64,000 bases of DNA, from positions 186,001 to 250,000 of the forward strand of contig NZ_JAHUTM010000001.1 of the NCBI RefSeq assembly GCF_019209905.1, in the 5' to 3' direction. Made by a program: the position numbers and the translations under genes. The stretch comes from Corynebacterium sp. TAE3-ERU12 (GTDB taxonomy: Bacteria > Actinomycetota > Actinomycetes > Mycobacteriales > Mycobacteriaceae). Shown one piece after another: positions 49,458 through 57,772 of the stretch; positions within the stretch are counted from its first letter, which is position 1, and every line of letters begins with the position of its first letter. Under the pieces are notes generated by a model, which saw only the letters and a program-made list of their open reading frames with translations, did no database searches and was not told the origin of the DNA.

Positions 49458-50564
49458 TTAGTACAGCTCGCGGGAGAATAGCTGGTCCCAAGACTGGTGC
49501 AGGTCATCCTGCCAGTAGCCCCAGGAGTGGGTGCCGACGTTATTGAAGTCCCAGATGACATTGTCCGACGCACCCAAGGAATCCATGCGGACCTTGAGAT
49601 CGTGGGTGCACTGGTTGGTGGCGGCTTCGATGGCCGAGCCGAGGGAACGCTGGGCAATCAGCGAAACTTCTGAATCAATATTCGGGTTAGCGGTGGTGTC
49701 CCATTCGCCCCACAGGCCCGAACCATTGGAAATAAACGACGGCACACCAGCCAAGGCACCTGCGTTGATCAAAGAATCATTAGCCTTCCACAGCTCATTC
49801 GGCCACTGGCCCCACATATCGCGGCCCGAAGCGCCACCGCGGTTGACCACAAGCTCAATGAAAGAAGCCGAAGCCGGGTCCGAGGTCGCGGCGCAGCCCG
49901 AGAACGAACCAACCGCGTCATAAGTGGAATTGTCGTGGGCGGCGAAGTTCAGCACCGAGGTAGCCGACATGGACATACCCACAATGCCGCGTTTCTGGCC
50001 GTCGGCACCAATGAGGTTCTCCAACGGGCCGGGCAGCTCGCGGGTCAAGAACGTCTCCCAGTACTGACGTCCCAGGTCAGTGTCCTGATTCACCCAATCG
50101 GTGTAGTACGAGTACGCGCCGTCCTGCACGATAACGACGTTGACGTCCTTATCCTGGAAGAAATCCAAGATGTCGGTCTGGGCGATCCAGGTTGCGCGGC
50201 CCTTGCCGCCATCAGCGCCATTGAGCACGTACAACGTCGGCCGCGGTGCCGTCGGTTCGGCGCCGGCCGGGTGGCTCCAGATGATCGGAATATTGCGCTG
50301 CATCGACGGCGAATGCGCCCACAGCTGCGTGACGTTATCGCGGCCCTCGAGCAGCTCAGCGCCGGGCACCTCGCGCTCCGGGTCATAGCCCACCTTGGCC
50401 TCGCGGGTCTGCACAGTGTGCGCTGTCGCCGGGACCTCCGGGGAATTCAAACCCTCGGTCAGCTCCGGGTTCGGTAGCGAGGAAGCACCGGCGGTAACAG
50501 GCAGCAGCATCGTTGCGGCGGCAGCTGCGACAGCGGCGGTCAAGCGGGGATGACGGAAACGCAT
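49458..50564 (-). CDS. cmt: Secreted trehalose/protein mycolyltransferase (antigen 85 family)
   Basis: A 368-residue exported esterase of the antigen 85 family. The signal peptide spans about residues 1-27 (basic RFRHPR, hydrophobic Ala-rich core, cut near GASS). The nucleophile serine is in IVGMSMSATSVLNFAAH, and the catalytic histidine is in GTHSWGYWQDDLHQ, the antigen 85 HSW motif. These enzymes transfer mycolic (corynomycolic) acids from trehalose monomycolate to arabinogalactan, trehalose or, for one corynebacterial member, to small porins. AGGAGAG precedes the ATG at 50564. A TACAGT -10 candidate lies at 50658-50653. It is divergent from a 36-residue peptide gene. Confidence 0.94.
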   Translation of the reverse strand: MRFRHPRLTAAVAAAAATMLLPVTAGASSLPNPELTEGLNSPEVPATAHTVQTREAKVGYDPEREVPGAELLEGRDNVTQLWAHSPSMQRNIPIIWSHPAGAEPTAPRPTLYVLNGADGGKGRATWIAQTDILDFFQDKDVNVVIVQDGAYSYYTDWVNQDTDLGRQYWETFLTRELPGPLENLIGADGQKRGIVGMSMSATSVLNFAAHDNSTYDAVGSFSGCAATSDPASASFIELVVNRGGASGRDMWGQWPNELWKANDSLINAGALAGVPSFISNGSGLWGEWDTTANPNIDSEVSLIAQRSLGSAIEAATNQCTHDLKVRMDSLGASDNVIWDFNNVGTHSWGYWQDDLHQSWDQLFSRELY

Positions 50565-50755
50565 AAAGAGACTCTCCTGGTTCGCAGAGCCGAAGTGGCA
50601 GGCCAACAGGGATAACAGCGGCACTGACACCCAGCCCGTGGGATCGTCGCAAACTGTACCCGATTCTTTATCAAAATGACATCCCCAACGGTGTGACTTT
50701 TCCCAGGCTGTGGACATCTTGCGCCGCAGCCGAAGACGTCGGAAAGCCTCTAGTC

Positions 50756-50784
50756 TTGAGTCACACGTGCCACACCGGTAACTT
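50756..50784 (+). promoter_or_regulatory. Promoter of the 36-residue peptide gene
   Basis: TTGAGT (50756-50761), a 17-base spacer and TAACTT (50779-50784) form a good housekeeping promoter. Transcription would start near 50791, giving a leader of about 40 bases with AAAGGA just before the ATG at 50830. Confidence 0.6.
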
Positions 50785-50829
50785 TTTTAAGCGTATCGCC
50801 CACTATTGGGTGAGAAATGAAAGGACACC

Positions 50830-50940
50830 ATGCTGCCCCACGAAACCATTTTCACCACCATTTCCGAAGCCCTCGGCCCCGCAGTACACAACCTCGCCGA
50901 AGCCATCGCCCAGTTCAAAGACCTCATCGGCCTGTTCTAG
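50830..50940 (+). CDS. 36-residue amphipathic peptide, candidate porin-like or surface peptide
   Basis: A very short gene: start MLPHETIFTTISEALG, end AIAQFKDLIGLF, 36 residues. It has AAAGGA four to five bases before the ATG and its own promoter, so translation is credible. There is no signal peptide or cysteine. From residue 10 on it can form one amphipathic helix (hydrophobic at I11, A14/L15, V19, L22, A25/I26, F29, L32/I33). Size, absence of a signal peptide and the DLIGLF ending recall the corynebacterial PorA/PorH outer-membrane porins (from memory PorA ends in a similar DLIGLL stretch). The divergent mycolyltransferase fits, because these porins are O-mycoloylated on Ser/Thr. It could also be an unrelated small membrane-active peptide. 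Confidence 0.55.
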   Translation: MLPHETIFTTISEALGPAVHNLAEAIAQFKDLIGLF

Positions 50941-51035
50941 CCCGTCACGTCGGCAAGCGACCCTCGAGTCGACCAATCAGCCGAAATCAGCGGTGACAGT
51001 GTTGCACTCCAACGGTTCCGCGTAATCTGGTCACC

Positions 51036-52457
51036 GTGGCTGAACATTATGATCTCGTTGTCCTAGGCGCCGGCCCCGGTGGGTACGTCGCCGCTATCCG
51101 TGCGTCCCAGCTTGGCCTCAAGGTCGCTGTGGTGGAGCAGAAGTACTGGGGCGGGGTGTGCCTCAACGTGGGCTGCATCCCCTCGAAGTCACTGCTCAAA
51201 AACGCCGAAGTGGCGCACATCATTAACCATCAGGCGAAGACCTTCGGCATCTCCGGCGATGTGTCGATGGATTACGACGTCGCCCACTCGCGCTCCCGCA
51301 AGGTATCCGAGGGCATCGTCAAGGGTGTCCACTACCTGATGAAGAAGAACAAGATCGACGAAATCAATGGCCGCGGCGCCTTCACTGACGCCAACACCAT
51401 TGAAATCACCGAAGGCGACGATAAGGGCACCACCGTCACCTTCGACAACTGCATCATCGCCACCGGTTCCGTCGTGAAATCCCTGCCCGGCGTCGAACTG
51501 GGCGGCAATATCGTCTCCTACGAAGAGCAGATTCTTTCCGACGAACTGCCCGACTCCATGGTCATCGTCGGCGCCGGCGCCATCGGCATGGAATTCGCCT
51601 ACGTGCTCGCCAACTACGGCGTTGACGTCACCATTGTCGAATTCATGGACCGCGTACTGCCCAACGAGGACGAAGACACCTCCAAGGCCATCGCCAAGGA
51701 ATACAAGAAGCTCGGCGTCAAGCTACTCACTGGCCACGCCACCACCTCCGTCACCGACAACGGCGACTCCGTCGAGGTCACCATCGAAGCCAAGGACGGC
51801 GGCAAGGAACAAACCCTCACCGTCGACCGTGTGATGGTGTCCATCGGCTTCGCGCCGCGCACGAAGGATATCGGCCTGGAAGAAGCCGGCGTTGAGGTCG
51901 GCGAACGCGGCGAGATCCCGATCGACGAGTACATGCGCACCAACGTCGACAATATTTACGCCATCGGTGACGTCACCATGAAATTGCAGCTCGCGCACGT
52001 CGCCGAGCACCAGGGTGTTGTCGCCGCCGAGCATATGGCCGGCGAAGAAACCGAAGCCATCGAGGCCGGCGACTACATCAATATGCCGCGCGCCACCTTC
52101 TGCAACCCGCAGGTCGCCTCCTTCGGCCTGACCGAGAAGCAGGCCAAGGAAAAGGCCAAGGAAGAAGGCCGCGAGGTGAAGGTCGCGACTTTCCCGTTCT
52201 CCGCCAACGGCAAGGCGCAGGGCCTGGCTGAGCCGGTGGGCTTCGTCAAGCTCATTGCCGACGCCGAATACGGCGAACTGGTCGGTGGCCACATGGTCGG
52301 TGCCAACGTCTCCGAGCTCATGCCGCAGCTGGTGCTGGCCCACAAGTACGAGCTGACCACGAATGAGATCGGCCGTACCGTGCACATCCACCCGACGATG
52401 TCGGAGGCAATGAAGGAAGCCGCCGAGGGCATCGCAGGCCACATGATCAACCTGTAA
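51036..52457 (+). CDS. lpd: Dihydrolipoyl dehydrogenase (E3)
   Basis: A 473-residue flavoprotein disulfide reductase. The FAD motif is [17 protein letters not shown], the redox-active disulfide is [13 protein letters not shown], the NAD motif is [16 protein letters not shown], and the C-terminal catalytic His-Glu pair is in HIHPTMSEA. It reoxidises lipoyl groups of pyruvate and 2-oxoglutarate dehydrogenase complexes. The GTG at 51036 is preceded by TAATCT (51023-51028) at seven bases, a leaderless start. A strong hairpin follows the stop. Confidence 0.97.
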   Translation: MAEHYDLVVLGAGPGGYVAAIRASQLGLKVAVVEQKYWGGVCLNVGCIPSKSLLKNAEVAHIINHQAKTFGISGDVSMDYDVAHSRSRKVSEGIVKGVHYLMKKNKIDEINGRGAFTDANTIEITEGDDKGTTVTFDNCIIATGSVVKSLPGVELGGNIVSYEEQILSDELPDSMVIVGAGAIGMEFAYVLANYGVDVTIVEFMDRVLPNEDEDTSKAIAKEYKKLGVKLLTGHATTSVTDNGDSVEVTIEAKDGGKEQTLTVDRVMVSIGFAPRTKDIGLEEAGVEVGERGEIPIDEYMRTNVDNIYAIGDVTMKLQLAHVAEHQGVVAAEHMAGEETEAIEAGDYINMPRATFCNPQVASFGLTEKQAKEKAKEEGREVKVATFPFSANGKAQGLAEPVGFVKLIADAEYGELVGGHMVGANVSELMPQLVLAHKYELTTNEIGRTVHIHPTMSEAMKEAAEGIAGHMINL

Positions 52458-52477
52458 ACCCGGGTTCCCGAGCTCCT

Positions 52478-52522
52478 GACGGGCCCCGCGGATCGGTCGT
52501 CGTACCGTCCGCGGGGCCCGTC
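52478..52522 (+). terminator. Hairpin terminator downstream of lpd
   Basis: A perfect 15-bp GC-rich stem (52478-52492 with 52508-52522) and a 15-base loop that contains a further CGGT/ACCG pairing. No T-tract follows, so termination may be partial or Rho-assisted. Confidence 0.7.
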
Positions 52523-52575
52523 CGTCGTGCTTGCCGCGTCTCGGCGGGTGCCGGGGGCGGCCAGGGTAGTAGGGG

Positions 52576-52603
52576 TTGATGTTTTTTGGGATCGACGTAA
52601 ATT
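52576..52603 (+). promoter_or_regulatory. Promoter of the small ORF-ABC transporter unit
   Basis: TTGATG (52576-52581), a 16-base spacer and TAAATT (52598-52603) lie in a short AT-rich island. Transcription would start near 52610, about 40 bases before the small ORF and 117 before the permease gene. Confidence 0.6.
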
Positions 52604-52649
52604 TGGTTCCACACAAGAAAAATCTCCAGCCGGGAAGGAGATGAGGGCA

Positions 52650-52727
52650 GTGCAAATGATGAGAAAGGCTCTTACTGCAGGGGTTGCAAGCCCGGCCACT
52701 TCTAGGTGGTGCCGGGGTCGTTGCTGA
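52650..52727 (+). CDS. Tiny basic Cys-containing peptide coupled to the ABC permease gene
   Basis: A 25-residue ORF with a GTG start nine bases after AAGGAG (52635-52640); ATGs at 52656 and 52659 are alternatives, and one at 52641 is too close to the ribosome binding site. It contains MMRKALTAGVASPATSRW and ends in CRGRC. Its TGA stop overlaps the permease ATG (TGATG), so translation is coupled. It might be the peptide substrate of the ABC system, or a regulatory leader ORF. The composition (five basic residues, two cysteines three apart) is unlike a signal peptide. I do not recognise a family. Confidence 0.4.
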   Translation: MQMMRKALTAGVASPATSRWCRGRC

Positions 52728-54697
52728 TGAAGCCTGAACTGCGGCGGGCAGCGCGCCCCGAACTTGTGTGGGATGCGCTGCTCGCCGTCTTCGCCGTCCT
52801 CCTGGGCGCTGCCGGCGCCGCCGGCGCCCACTTCTACCTCGCCGATGCCGCCCTGGAGGCTCCGCTGGGAGCGCAAAGCCGAATTGTCGTGGAAAATCTC
52901 GGGGACCCCAGCGCACATGAGCGGGTCACCGAGCTGCTTATGGCCTCCACCGAACGTCATGGTGTGACGCTGTACCACCACGATCCCGCCGGAGCCGGCT
53001 ACGAGGTGTACCCATCACCAGATGCGCACGACGCGTCCGACTGGCACGCGGTGACATATCCCGGTCTGGACCCCGTTCGGCTCGTCGGACCGCACCCCGG
53101 GGCAGGCCCGGCGTCGGGCACGTACTCCTCCTTCGGGTCAGCGCAGGATATGGCGCCGGTAGTTGAGGATCTGGACGCGGCGGGGGTCGAAGCCTCCATC
53201 GTCGCGGGGCGTGCACTCGTGCCGTGGATCCTCGGCGGCACCGTCGGCTCCGGCTGGACGGCGGCGATGGTGCCGTCGGTGATGATCCTGGGGCTCATCG
53301 GCATGCTCATCGTCTCCGGGATGCTGCGGTCTCGGAGCCTGCAGCGAGCCGCCGGGATGCCGTTGATCCGGCGATGGGGGCCGGTCCTTGCCACGGTCCC
53401 CGTCGCAGCCGCCGTCGCCGCAGCCTCGCCGCTGCTGGCGCTCGGCGTTGTCGTGGCGCTTGACGTGGGGCGCTCAGCCGCCGACGGGCTCATGGGTGCC
53501 GCGGCGGTGCTCGGTGTCGCCGCATTCGCCGCCGTGGGGTGCGGCATGGCGCTGGGCCTTATCGTCTCCGCGGGCCTGCGCCTGCCCGAACGGATTGCCG
53601 GCGTCGTACCCGTGCGCGCCATCGGCCTTGTCGCAGGCGCCGTCGCTGTCGTCGCCGTCGGTATCTGCGGCTACGGCATGCGCGATGTCCAGGCGGTTCG
53701 GCAGCTCGCCGCCGATGCCGCCGACGCTGACGCCTGGCGGGCGGCCCATCCCGATGTGATTGTGCCGGTGATGGGCTACGAGGTCCGGGGAGCCCGGGCC
53801 GCTACGTCGGATCTACAGCTCGGCGAGGTGACCCGGGCCATGTACGCCGAAGACCGGGCGATGCTCTCCGCACCGGTGGAAGGCTACGGTGGCGGCGAGG
53901 CCGTGCTCATCGACACCGCATTTCTTGCGGCCTGGCGCCCGGATCTACTGGACCGTGTCGCCGACGACGGCGTCACGATCGTCACCCCGTCCAACCCCAG
54001 TTCGGGCACGCCGCTGACTGCCACCGAATTAGGTGAGATGACCCAGTTCTGGGCGGAGTTGCGCGGCGACGGGCAGCCGCCAGCGATAACCGGGAAGACC
54101 TACGACGATGACGTGGTCGTGCCCCTGCTCGACTACCGGTACTTCCAGCCCGGCGACTCCTTCCGCCGCAACCCGGTGCTCGTCGTCATTCCCGATCCGC
54201 CCACAGTGCTCGACCCGGTGCAGTTGGCGACAGCCATCGCATACGACGACGCGGAACGCTACCGTGACCTCGTTCGCCGGGCCGGAACCGCTGACGTCGT
54301 CATTCGGGTCGAGTCCGTCGCGGAGATGTCGGCACGCGATGCCGATCGCCGTGACATGCAGAAGCTGGCCCGGTTGGCGGGAGCGGTCGCCGCTTCCGGC
54401 GTCGCTGTGCTGGCCACCGCCATCGCCGCCTGGGCATTGGCCCGGATCCGGCGGCCCCAGGTGTTCTTGCGCCGGTGCGTCGGTGACGGGTTCGCCCGCA
54501 TCCATGGTGGCACCGTCGCCGTCTCTGGTGTGGCGGCGACGCTCCTCGCCGCAGCCGGTGCCTTGACCTGCGCGCCGGAGTTCGCCCCCGCGGCCCTCAT
54601 CGGCCCGGTGGTCGGCGCGGTCATCGCCACCGTGGTCGCCATCGTGCTCGCCGCGTCCTTCCGTTCCACCACCGTCATCGCTCTCGAGGAGATCTGA
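52727..54697 (+). CDS. ABC transporter permease, resembling bacteriocin-associated integral membrane proteins
   Basis: A 656-residue membrane protein with about eight helices: one near the N-terminus (about 17-38), an extracytoplasmic domain to about 170, four helices at about 170-310, a second extracytoplasmic domain at about 315-535, and three C-terminal helices. This layout is FtsX/MacB-like and specifically recalls the putative immunity proteins of lactococcin 972-type loci (DUF1430), an assignment made by topology and partner rather than by diagnostic motifs. It is encoded one base before its ATPase and is coupled to a tiny upstream ORF. The substrate is unknown. Confidence 0.75.
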   Translation: MKPELRRAARPELVWDALLAVFAVLLGAAGAAGAHFYLADAALEAPLGAQSRIVVENLGDPSAHERVTELLMASTERHGVTLYHHDPAGAGYEVYPSPDAHDASDWHAVTYPGLDPVRLVGPHPGAGPASGTYSSFGSAQDMAPVVEDLDAAGVEASIVAGRALVPWILGGTVGSGWTAAMVPSVMILGLIGMLIVSGMLRSRSLQRAAGMPLIRRWGPVLATVPVAAAVAAASPLLALGVVVALDVGRSAADGLMGAAAVLGVAAFAAVGCGMALGLIVSAGLRLPERIAGVVPVRAIGLVAGAVAVVAVGICGYGMRDVQAVRQLAADAADADAWRAAHPDVIVPVMGYEVRGARAATSDLQLGEVTRAMYAEDRAMLSAPVEGYGGGEAVLIDTAFLAAWRPDLLDRVADDGVTIVTPSNPSSGTPLTATELGEMTQFWAELRGDGQPPAITGKTYDDDVVVPLLDYRYFQPGDSFRRNPVLVVIPDPPTVLDPVQLATAIAYDDAERYRDLVRRAGTADVVIRVESVAEMSARDADRRDMQKLARLAGAVAASGVAVLATAIAAWALARIRRPQVFLRRCVGDGFARIHGGTVAVSGVAATLLAAAGALTCAPEFAPAALIGPVVGAVIATVVAIVLAASFRSTTVIALEEI

Positions 54698-54698
54698 C

Positions 54699-55343
54699 AT
54701 GGTTACCACCGCACCCGTCGTTCGCGCCGAGGACCTGGCCTACTCCGTCGACGACCGGATTCTCTGGGAGGGCCTGTCCTTCACCCTCGAGCCCGGGTCC
54801 TTCCTCGCCGTCACCGGGCCCAGCGGCTGCGGCAAGACTAGTCTGCTGCTCGCTCTCGGGGGCCTGGTTCCGGTCCACTCCGGCGAGATCCGGTTTGGAC
54901 AGCGCGCCCTGAGCCGGTTCGCCGCGAAGGAGAAGCGCCAGCATCTGCGCCACACCATCGGCTACTGTTTCCAGAACGCCGGCATCGTCCCGACCTGGAG
55001 CGTTCGTCGGAACTTCGCCATCCTCGGCCGCGCGGCAGCTCGCGAGACTGAGGCGCTCACCACGGCGCTGGCCGCGTTCGGCCTGCCCGCCGATCTGCTG
55101 TCGCGCCGGGCCGGCAGCCTCTCCGGCGGTGAACGTCACCGTGTGGCGTTGGCCCGCCTGGCCATCCAGGACCCGGCGATCCTCCTGCTTGACGAACCGA
55201 CGTCGGCGCTTGACGACGCCAACGCCGACCTCCTCGCCGACCACGTCCGCGGCCACGTCGGCACCGGCGGCTCCGTTATAGCCGTCACCCACGACCCGCG
55301 GCTGCAGGATCGGGCGGATGACGTCCTCCGTCTCGGCGGCTGA
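54699..55343 (+). CDS. ABC transporter ATP-binding protein
   Basis: A 214-residue ATPase of the MacB/LolD-like class. Walker A is TGPSGCGKTSLLLALGG, the Q-loop is CFQNAGIVPTW, the signature is SLSGGERHRVALARL, and Walker B is ILLLDEPTSALDD; the H-loop is AVTHDPRL. All catalytic elements are intact. It would energise the large permease upstream, for peptide efflux or resistance. AGGAGA precedes the ATG. Confidence 0.92.
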   Translation: MVTTAPVVRAEDLAYSVDDRILWEGLSFTLEPGSFLAVTGPSGCGKTSLLLALGGLVPVHSGEIRFGQRALSRFAAKEKRQHLRHTIGYCFQNAGIVPTWSVRRNFAILGRAAARETEALTTALAAFGLPADLLSRRAGSLSGGERHRVALARLAIQDPAILLLDEPTSALDDANADLLADHVRGHVGTGGSVIAVTHDPRLQDRADDVLRLGG

Positions 55344-55357
55344 CGCGACCCCCGCTA

Positions 55358-55384
55358 CTTAACGAAAACTATTCCCGTTAAGCT
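55358..55384 (+). promoter_or_regulatory. Inverted-repeat operator candidate over the MerB-like promoter
   Basis: CTTAACG (55358-55364) and CGTTAAG (55376-55382) form a perfect 7-bp inverted repeat with an 11-base AT-rich centre. The right arm overlaps the -10 box TAAGCT (55379-55384), which ends six bases before the GTG start. A repressor bound here would block the promoter. I cannot assign it to a known regulator. Confidence 0.5.
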
Positions 55385-55390
55385 AAGTGG

Positions 55391-55993
55391 GTGACTACTT
55401 CAACGCTGACCCGCACCGAGCTCGTCGACCTGCTCACCACCCGCCTCGACGAGGCTTTCGGCTACACCCGCAATAACACCGCCACCGTCTGGCGCGACCT
55501 CGCTCGCGCCCTGGCCAGGGGAGAAGGCGGCACCACCGTCGACCCCACCGACTTCGGCGCCGACGCCACCACTATCCGCAACTTTCCCTGCACCGAATGG
55601 GATGGCGACCGCGTCGCCGGCAGCCTCATCAGCACCAACCCCACCGATCACGCCATCTCGCATGCCGACGGCCAGGCCTGGACCTGGTGCATTTTCGACG
55701 CCATGCTTGCCGGCCTCATCCTCGACGGCCCGCTCGAGCTGGCCTCCACGTGTCCCGCAACCGGCGAACCCGTGCGCTTCACCATTGCCGATGGGCGCAT
55801 CTCTGGCTTCCGCGACAGTGACCTGGTCACCCTGCCGGCAGCCTTTTTGCCGGGCAATGACCTGCGTGCCGACTTCTGCTGCCGCACCCGCATGTGGGCC
55901 GAGGCCGGTCCGGCCGAGCGAGTCGTATGGCTCGGTGTCGAGGAGGCCTTTGACGTGGTGCAGGAGGTCGCTGCGCGCCTGAGGATTGTCTAG
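55391..55993 (+). CDS. Organomercurial lyase (MerB)-like protein, orphan
   Basis: A 200-residue MerB-family protein. Residues aligning with the MerB catalytic set are present: Cys100 and Asp103 in WTWCIFDAML (MerB Cys96 and Asp99), Cys121 in STCPATGEPV (MerB Cys117), and Cys163-Cys164 in DFCCRTRM (MerB Cys159-160). The conserved set means carbon-mercury cleavage is chemically plausible. However, no merA, merR or mercury transporter is nearby, and many actinobacterial relatives have no proven function. The GTG start is leaderless (TAAGCT plus six bases). A large inverted repeat covers the promoter, suggesting regulation by a small-molecule or metal sensor. Confidence 0.85.
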   Translation: MTTSTLTRTELVDLLTTRLDEAFGYTRNNTATVWRDLARALARGEGGTTVDPTDFGADATTIRNFPCTEWDGDRVAGSLISTNPTDHAISHADGQAWTWCIFDAMLAGLILDGPLELASTCPATGEPVRFTIADGRISGFRDSDLVTLPAAFLPGNDLRADFCCRTRMWAEAGPAERVVWLGVEEAFDVVQEVAARLRIV

Positions 55994-56031
55994 CTCCTTG
56001 GCCAAGTGCGGCCTTGTGTGCCTGTGGGTTG

Positions 56032-56107
56032 CGCAAACCCGTACCAATTGCGCAGATCCGTGCGAAATTCCGTACGGATCTGTGTAATTCGTACGGATCT
56101 GTGACGA
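56032..56107. repeat. 76-bp palindromic repeat, copy 1
   Basis: This unit contains CAATTGCGCAGATCCGT, then an inverted partner ACGGATCTGTGTAATT, then a further direct GTACGGATCTGTG, so one word appears once inverted and twice direct. It differs from copy 2 at five positions. In the hairpin, copy 1 keeps pairing through G-U wobbles. The 55994-56476 region holds no gene I can support: two copies of this repeat, a 10-bp hairpin at 56124-56150 and the aceA terminator. Confidence 0.85.
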
Positions 56108-56123
56108 GACCCAGTGGAAGGTC

Positions 56124-56150
56124 GGTGGCAGCCCGGGGAAGGCTGCCACC
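56124..56150. repeat. 10-bp hairpin between the two 76-bp repeats
   Basis: GGTGGCAGCC (56124-56133) and GGCTGCCACC (56141-56150) form a perfect stem with a seven-base loop. It may be a terminator for the MerB-like gene, 130 bases after its stop, but has no T-tract. Confidence 0.5.
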
Positions 56151-56235
56151 GCGCCTCCTTGCCCACTTGCGGACCTGGCAGGGCGAGCGAAACGCCGACC
56201 TACCCGCGTCCCGGCCCTTGCCCAGCGCTCCACAA

Positions 56236-56311
56236 CGCAAACCCGTACCAATTGCGCAGATCCGTGCGAAATTCCGTACGGCTCTGCGCAATTCGTACGG
56301 ATCTGCGGCGA
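56236..56311. repeat. 76-bp palindromic repeat, copy 2
   Basis: This second copy begins 204 bases after the first in the same orientation, with 71 of 76 bases identical. Its hairpin arm reads ACGGCTCTGCGCAATT, restoring Watson-Crick pairs where copy 1 has wobbles but adding one mismatch. The preserved folding suggests the structure matters, or that this is a mobile intergenic repeat. Confidence 0.85.
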
Positions 56312-56383
56312 GGGCAGGGTGAGACAGGGCGAGGAGAGGCCGGGGGCGACCGCGCCGCCCGCACCGCCCACCCCGCACACGAA

Positions 56384-56422
56384 AGCGCCCCCGCCACCAG
56401 GAAGTCCTGGTGCGGGGGCGCT
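56384..56422 (-). terminator. Terminator downstream of aceA
   Basis: A GC-rich stem of 18 pairs with one bulge (56384-56402 with 56405-56422) and a very short loop. It lies 55 bases after the aceA stop and is followed on the minus strand by TTTCG. Confidence 0.75.
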
Positions 56423-56476
56423 GTGCGGTGTCAACCACAATCAGCGAGCGAGCCGGAGCTCGCTATGAGCGCTGAT

Positions 56477-57772
56477 TTAGTGGAACTGACCCTCCTCGGT
56501 GGAGCCCTTCAGGGCGGTGGTGGAGGACAGCGGGTCGACGGTGGTGGCGATGCGGTCGAAGTAACCGGCGCCAACCTCGCGCTGGTGCTTGACGGCGGTG
56601 AAGCCGCGCTCCTTGGCTGCCTCGAACTCGCGGTTCTGCAGGTCGACGAAGGAGGTCATCTGGTTGCGGGCGTAGCCGTAGGCCAGATCGAACATGCCGT
56701 AGTTCAGGGCGTGGAAGCCGGCGAGGGTGATGAACTGGAACTTGAAGCCCATCTTGCCCAGCTCGTTCTGGAACTTGGCGATCTCGTCCTTCTCGAGGTG
56801 TGCGGACCAGTTGAAGGACGGGGAGCAGTTGTAGGCCAGCAGCTGGTCCGGGAACTCCTCGTGGACGCCATCGGCGAACTTCTTGGCGAGCTCGAGGTCC
56901 GGAACGCCGGTCTCCATCCAGATCATGTCGGCGTAGGGAGCGTAGGACTTCGCACGGTCGATGCAGGGCTCGATGCCGTTCTTGACGCGGTAGTAGCCCT
57001 CAGCGGTGCGGTCGCCCTCGATGAACTTCTGGTCACGCTCGTCAACGTCGGAGGTGATCAGGGTGGCGGCCTCGGCGTCGGTACGGGCGATGATGACGGT
57101 CGGGGTGTTGGACACGTCAGCAGCCAGGCGAGCGGAGGTCAGGGTGCGGATGTGCTGCTGGGTCGGGATCAGCACCTTGCCACCGAGGTGGCCGCACTTC
57201 TTCTCGGAGGCCAGCTGGTCCTCCCAGTGGGTACCAGCGGCACCGGCCTGGATCATGGCCTTCTGCAGCTCGTAGACGTTGAGGGCGCCACCGAAGCCGG
57301 CCTCGCCGTCAGCGACAATCGGCAGCAGCCAGTTGTCGACGGAGTCGTCGCCTTCGATGCGGGCGATCTCGTCGGCACGCAGCAGGGCGTTGTTGATACG
57401 ACGGACAACTGCCGGGACGGAGTTGGCCGGGTACAGGGACTGGTCCGGGTAGGTGTGGCCAGCCAGGTTGGCGTCGCCAGCGACCTGCCAACCGGAGAGG
57501 TAGACGGCCTTCAGGCCGGCGCGGGCCTGCTGAACGGCCATGTTGCCGGTCAGGGCACCCAGGGCGTTGATGTAGGAGTCGTCATCGACGTTGACGCCCT
57601 CCCACAGCAGCTCAGCGCCACGACGGGCCAGGGTGGACTCCTCCACGACGCTGCCCTGCAGCTCGGCGACCTGCTCGGCAGTGTAATTGCGGGTGATGCC
57701 CTTCCAGCGGGGATTTTCGTCCCAGTCCTTCTGGATTTCCTGGGCGGTACGGGCCTTGCCAACGTTCGACAT
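56477..57772 (-). CDS. aceA: Isocitrate lyase
   Basis: A 431-residue glyoxylate-cycle enzyme that splits isocitrate into glyoxylate and succinate. The active-site loop is [13 protein letters not shown] with the catalytic Cys at about residue 195; [12 protein letters not shown] and [13 protein letters not shown] are further conserved segments. Length matches the short bacterial class. The ATG at 57772 has AGGAAG about ten bases upstream. It is divergent from aceB across a 609-base regulatory region. In C. glutamicum it is induced on acetate by RamA and repressed by RamB and GlxR. Confidence 0.98.
   Translation of the reverse strand: MSNVGKARTAQEIQKDWDENPRWKGITRNYTAEQVAELQGSVVEESTLARRGAELLWEGVNVDDDSYINALGALTGNMAVQQARAGLKAVYLSGWQVAGDANLAGHTYPDQSLYPANSVPAVVRRINNALLRADEIARIEGDDSVDNWLLPIVADGEAGFGGALNVYELQKAMIQAGAAGTHWEDQLASEKKCGHLGGKVLIPTQQHIRTLTSARLAADVSNTPTVIIARTDAEAATLITSDVDERDQKFIEGDRTAEGYYRVKNGIEPCIDRAKSYAPYADMIWMETGVPDLELAKKFADGVHEEFPDQLLAYNCSPSFNWSAHLEKDEIAKFQNELGKMGFKFQFITLAGFHALNYGMFDLAYGYARNQMTSFVDLQNREFEAAKERGFTAVKHQREVGAGYFDRIATTVDPLSSTTALKGSTEEGQFH

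Noticed and set aside
56032..56311. A CRISPR array made of the two 76-bp repeats
   Set aside because: There are only two copies, the units are too long, the 128-base gap is not spacer-like, and no cas genes are present.
55400..56440. A 346-codon minus-strand frame covering the MerB-like gene and the repeats
   Set aside because: It is antisense to a gene with conserved catalytic residues, and its peptide repeats simply translate the 76-bp DNA repeat.
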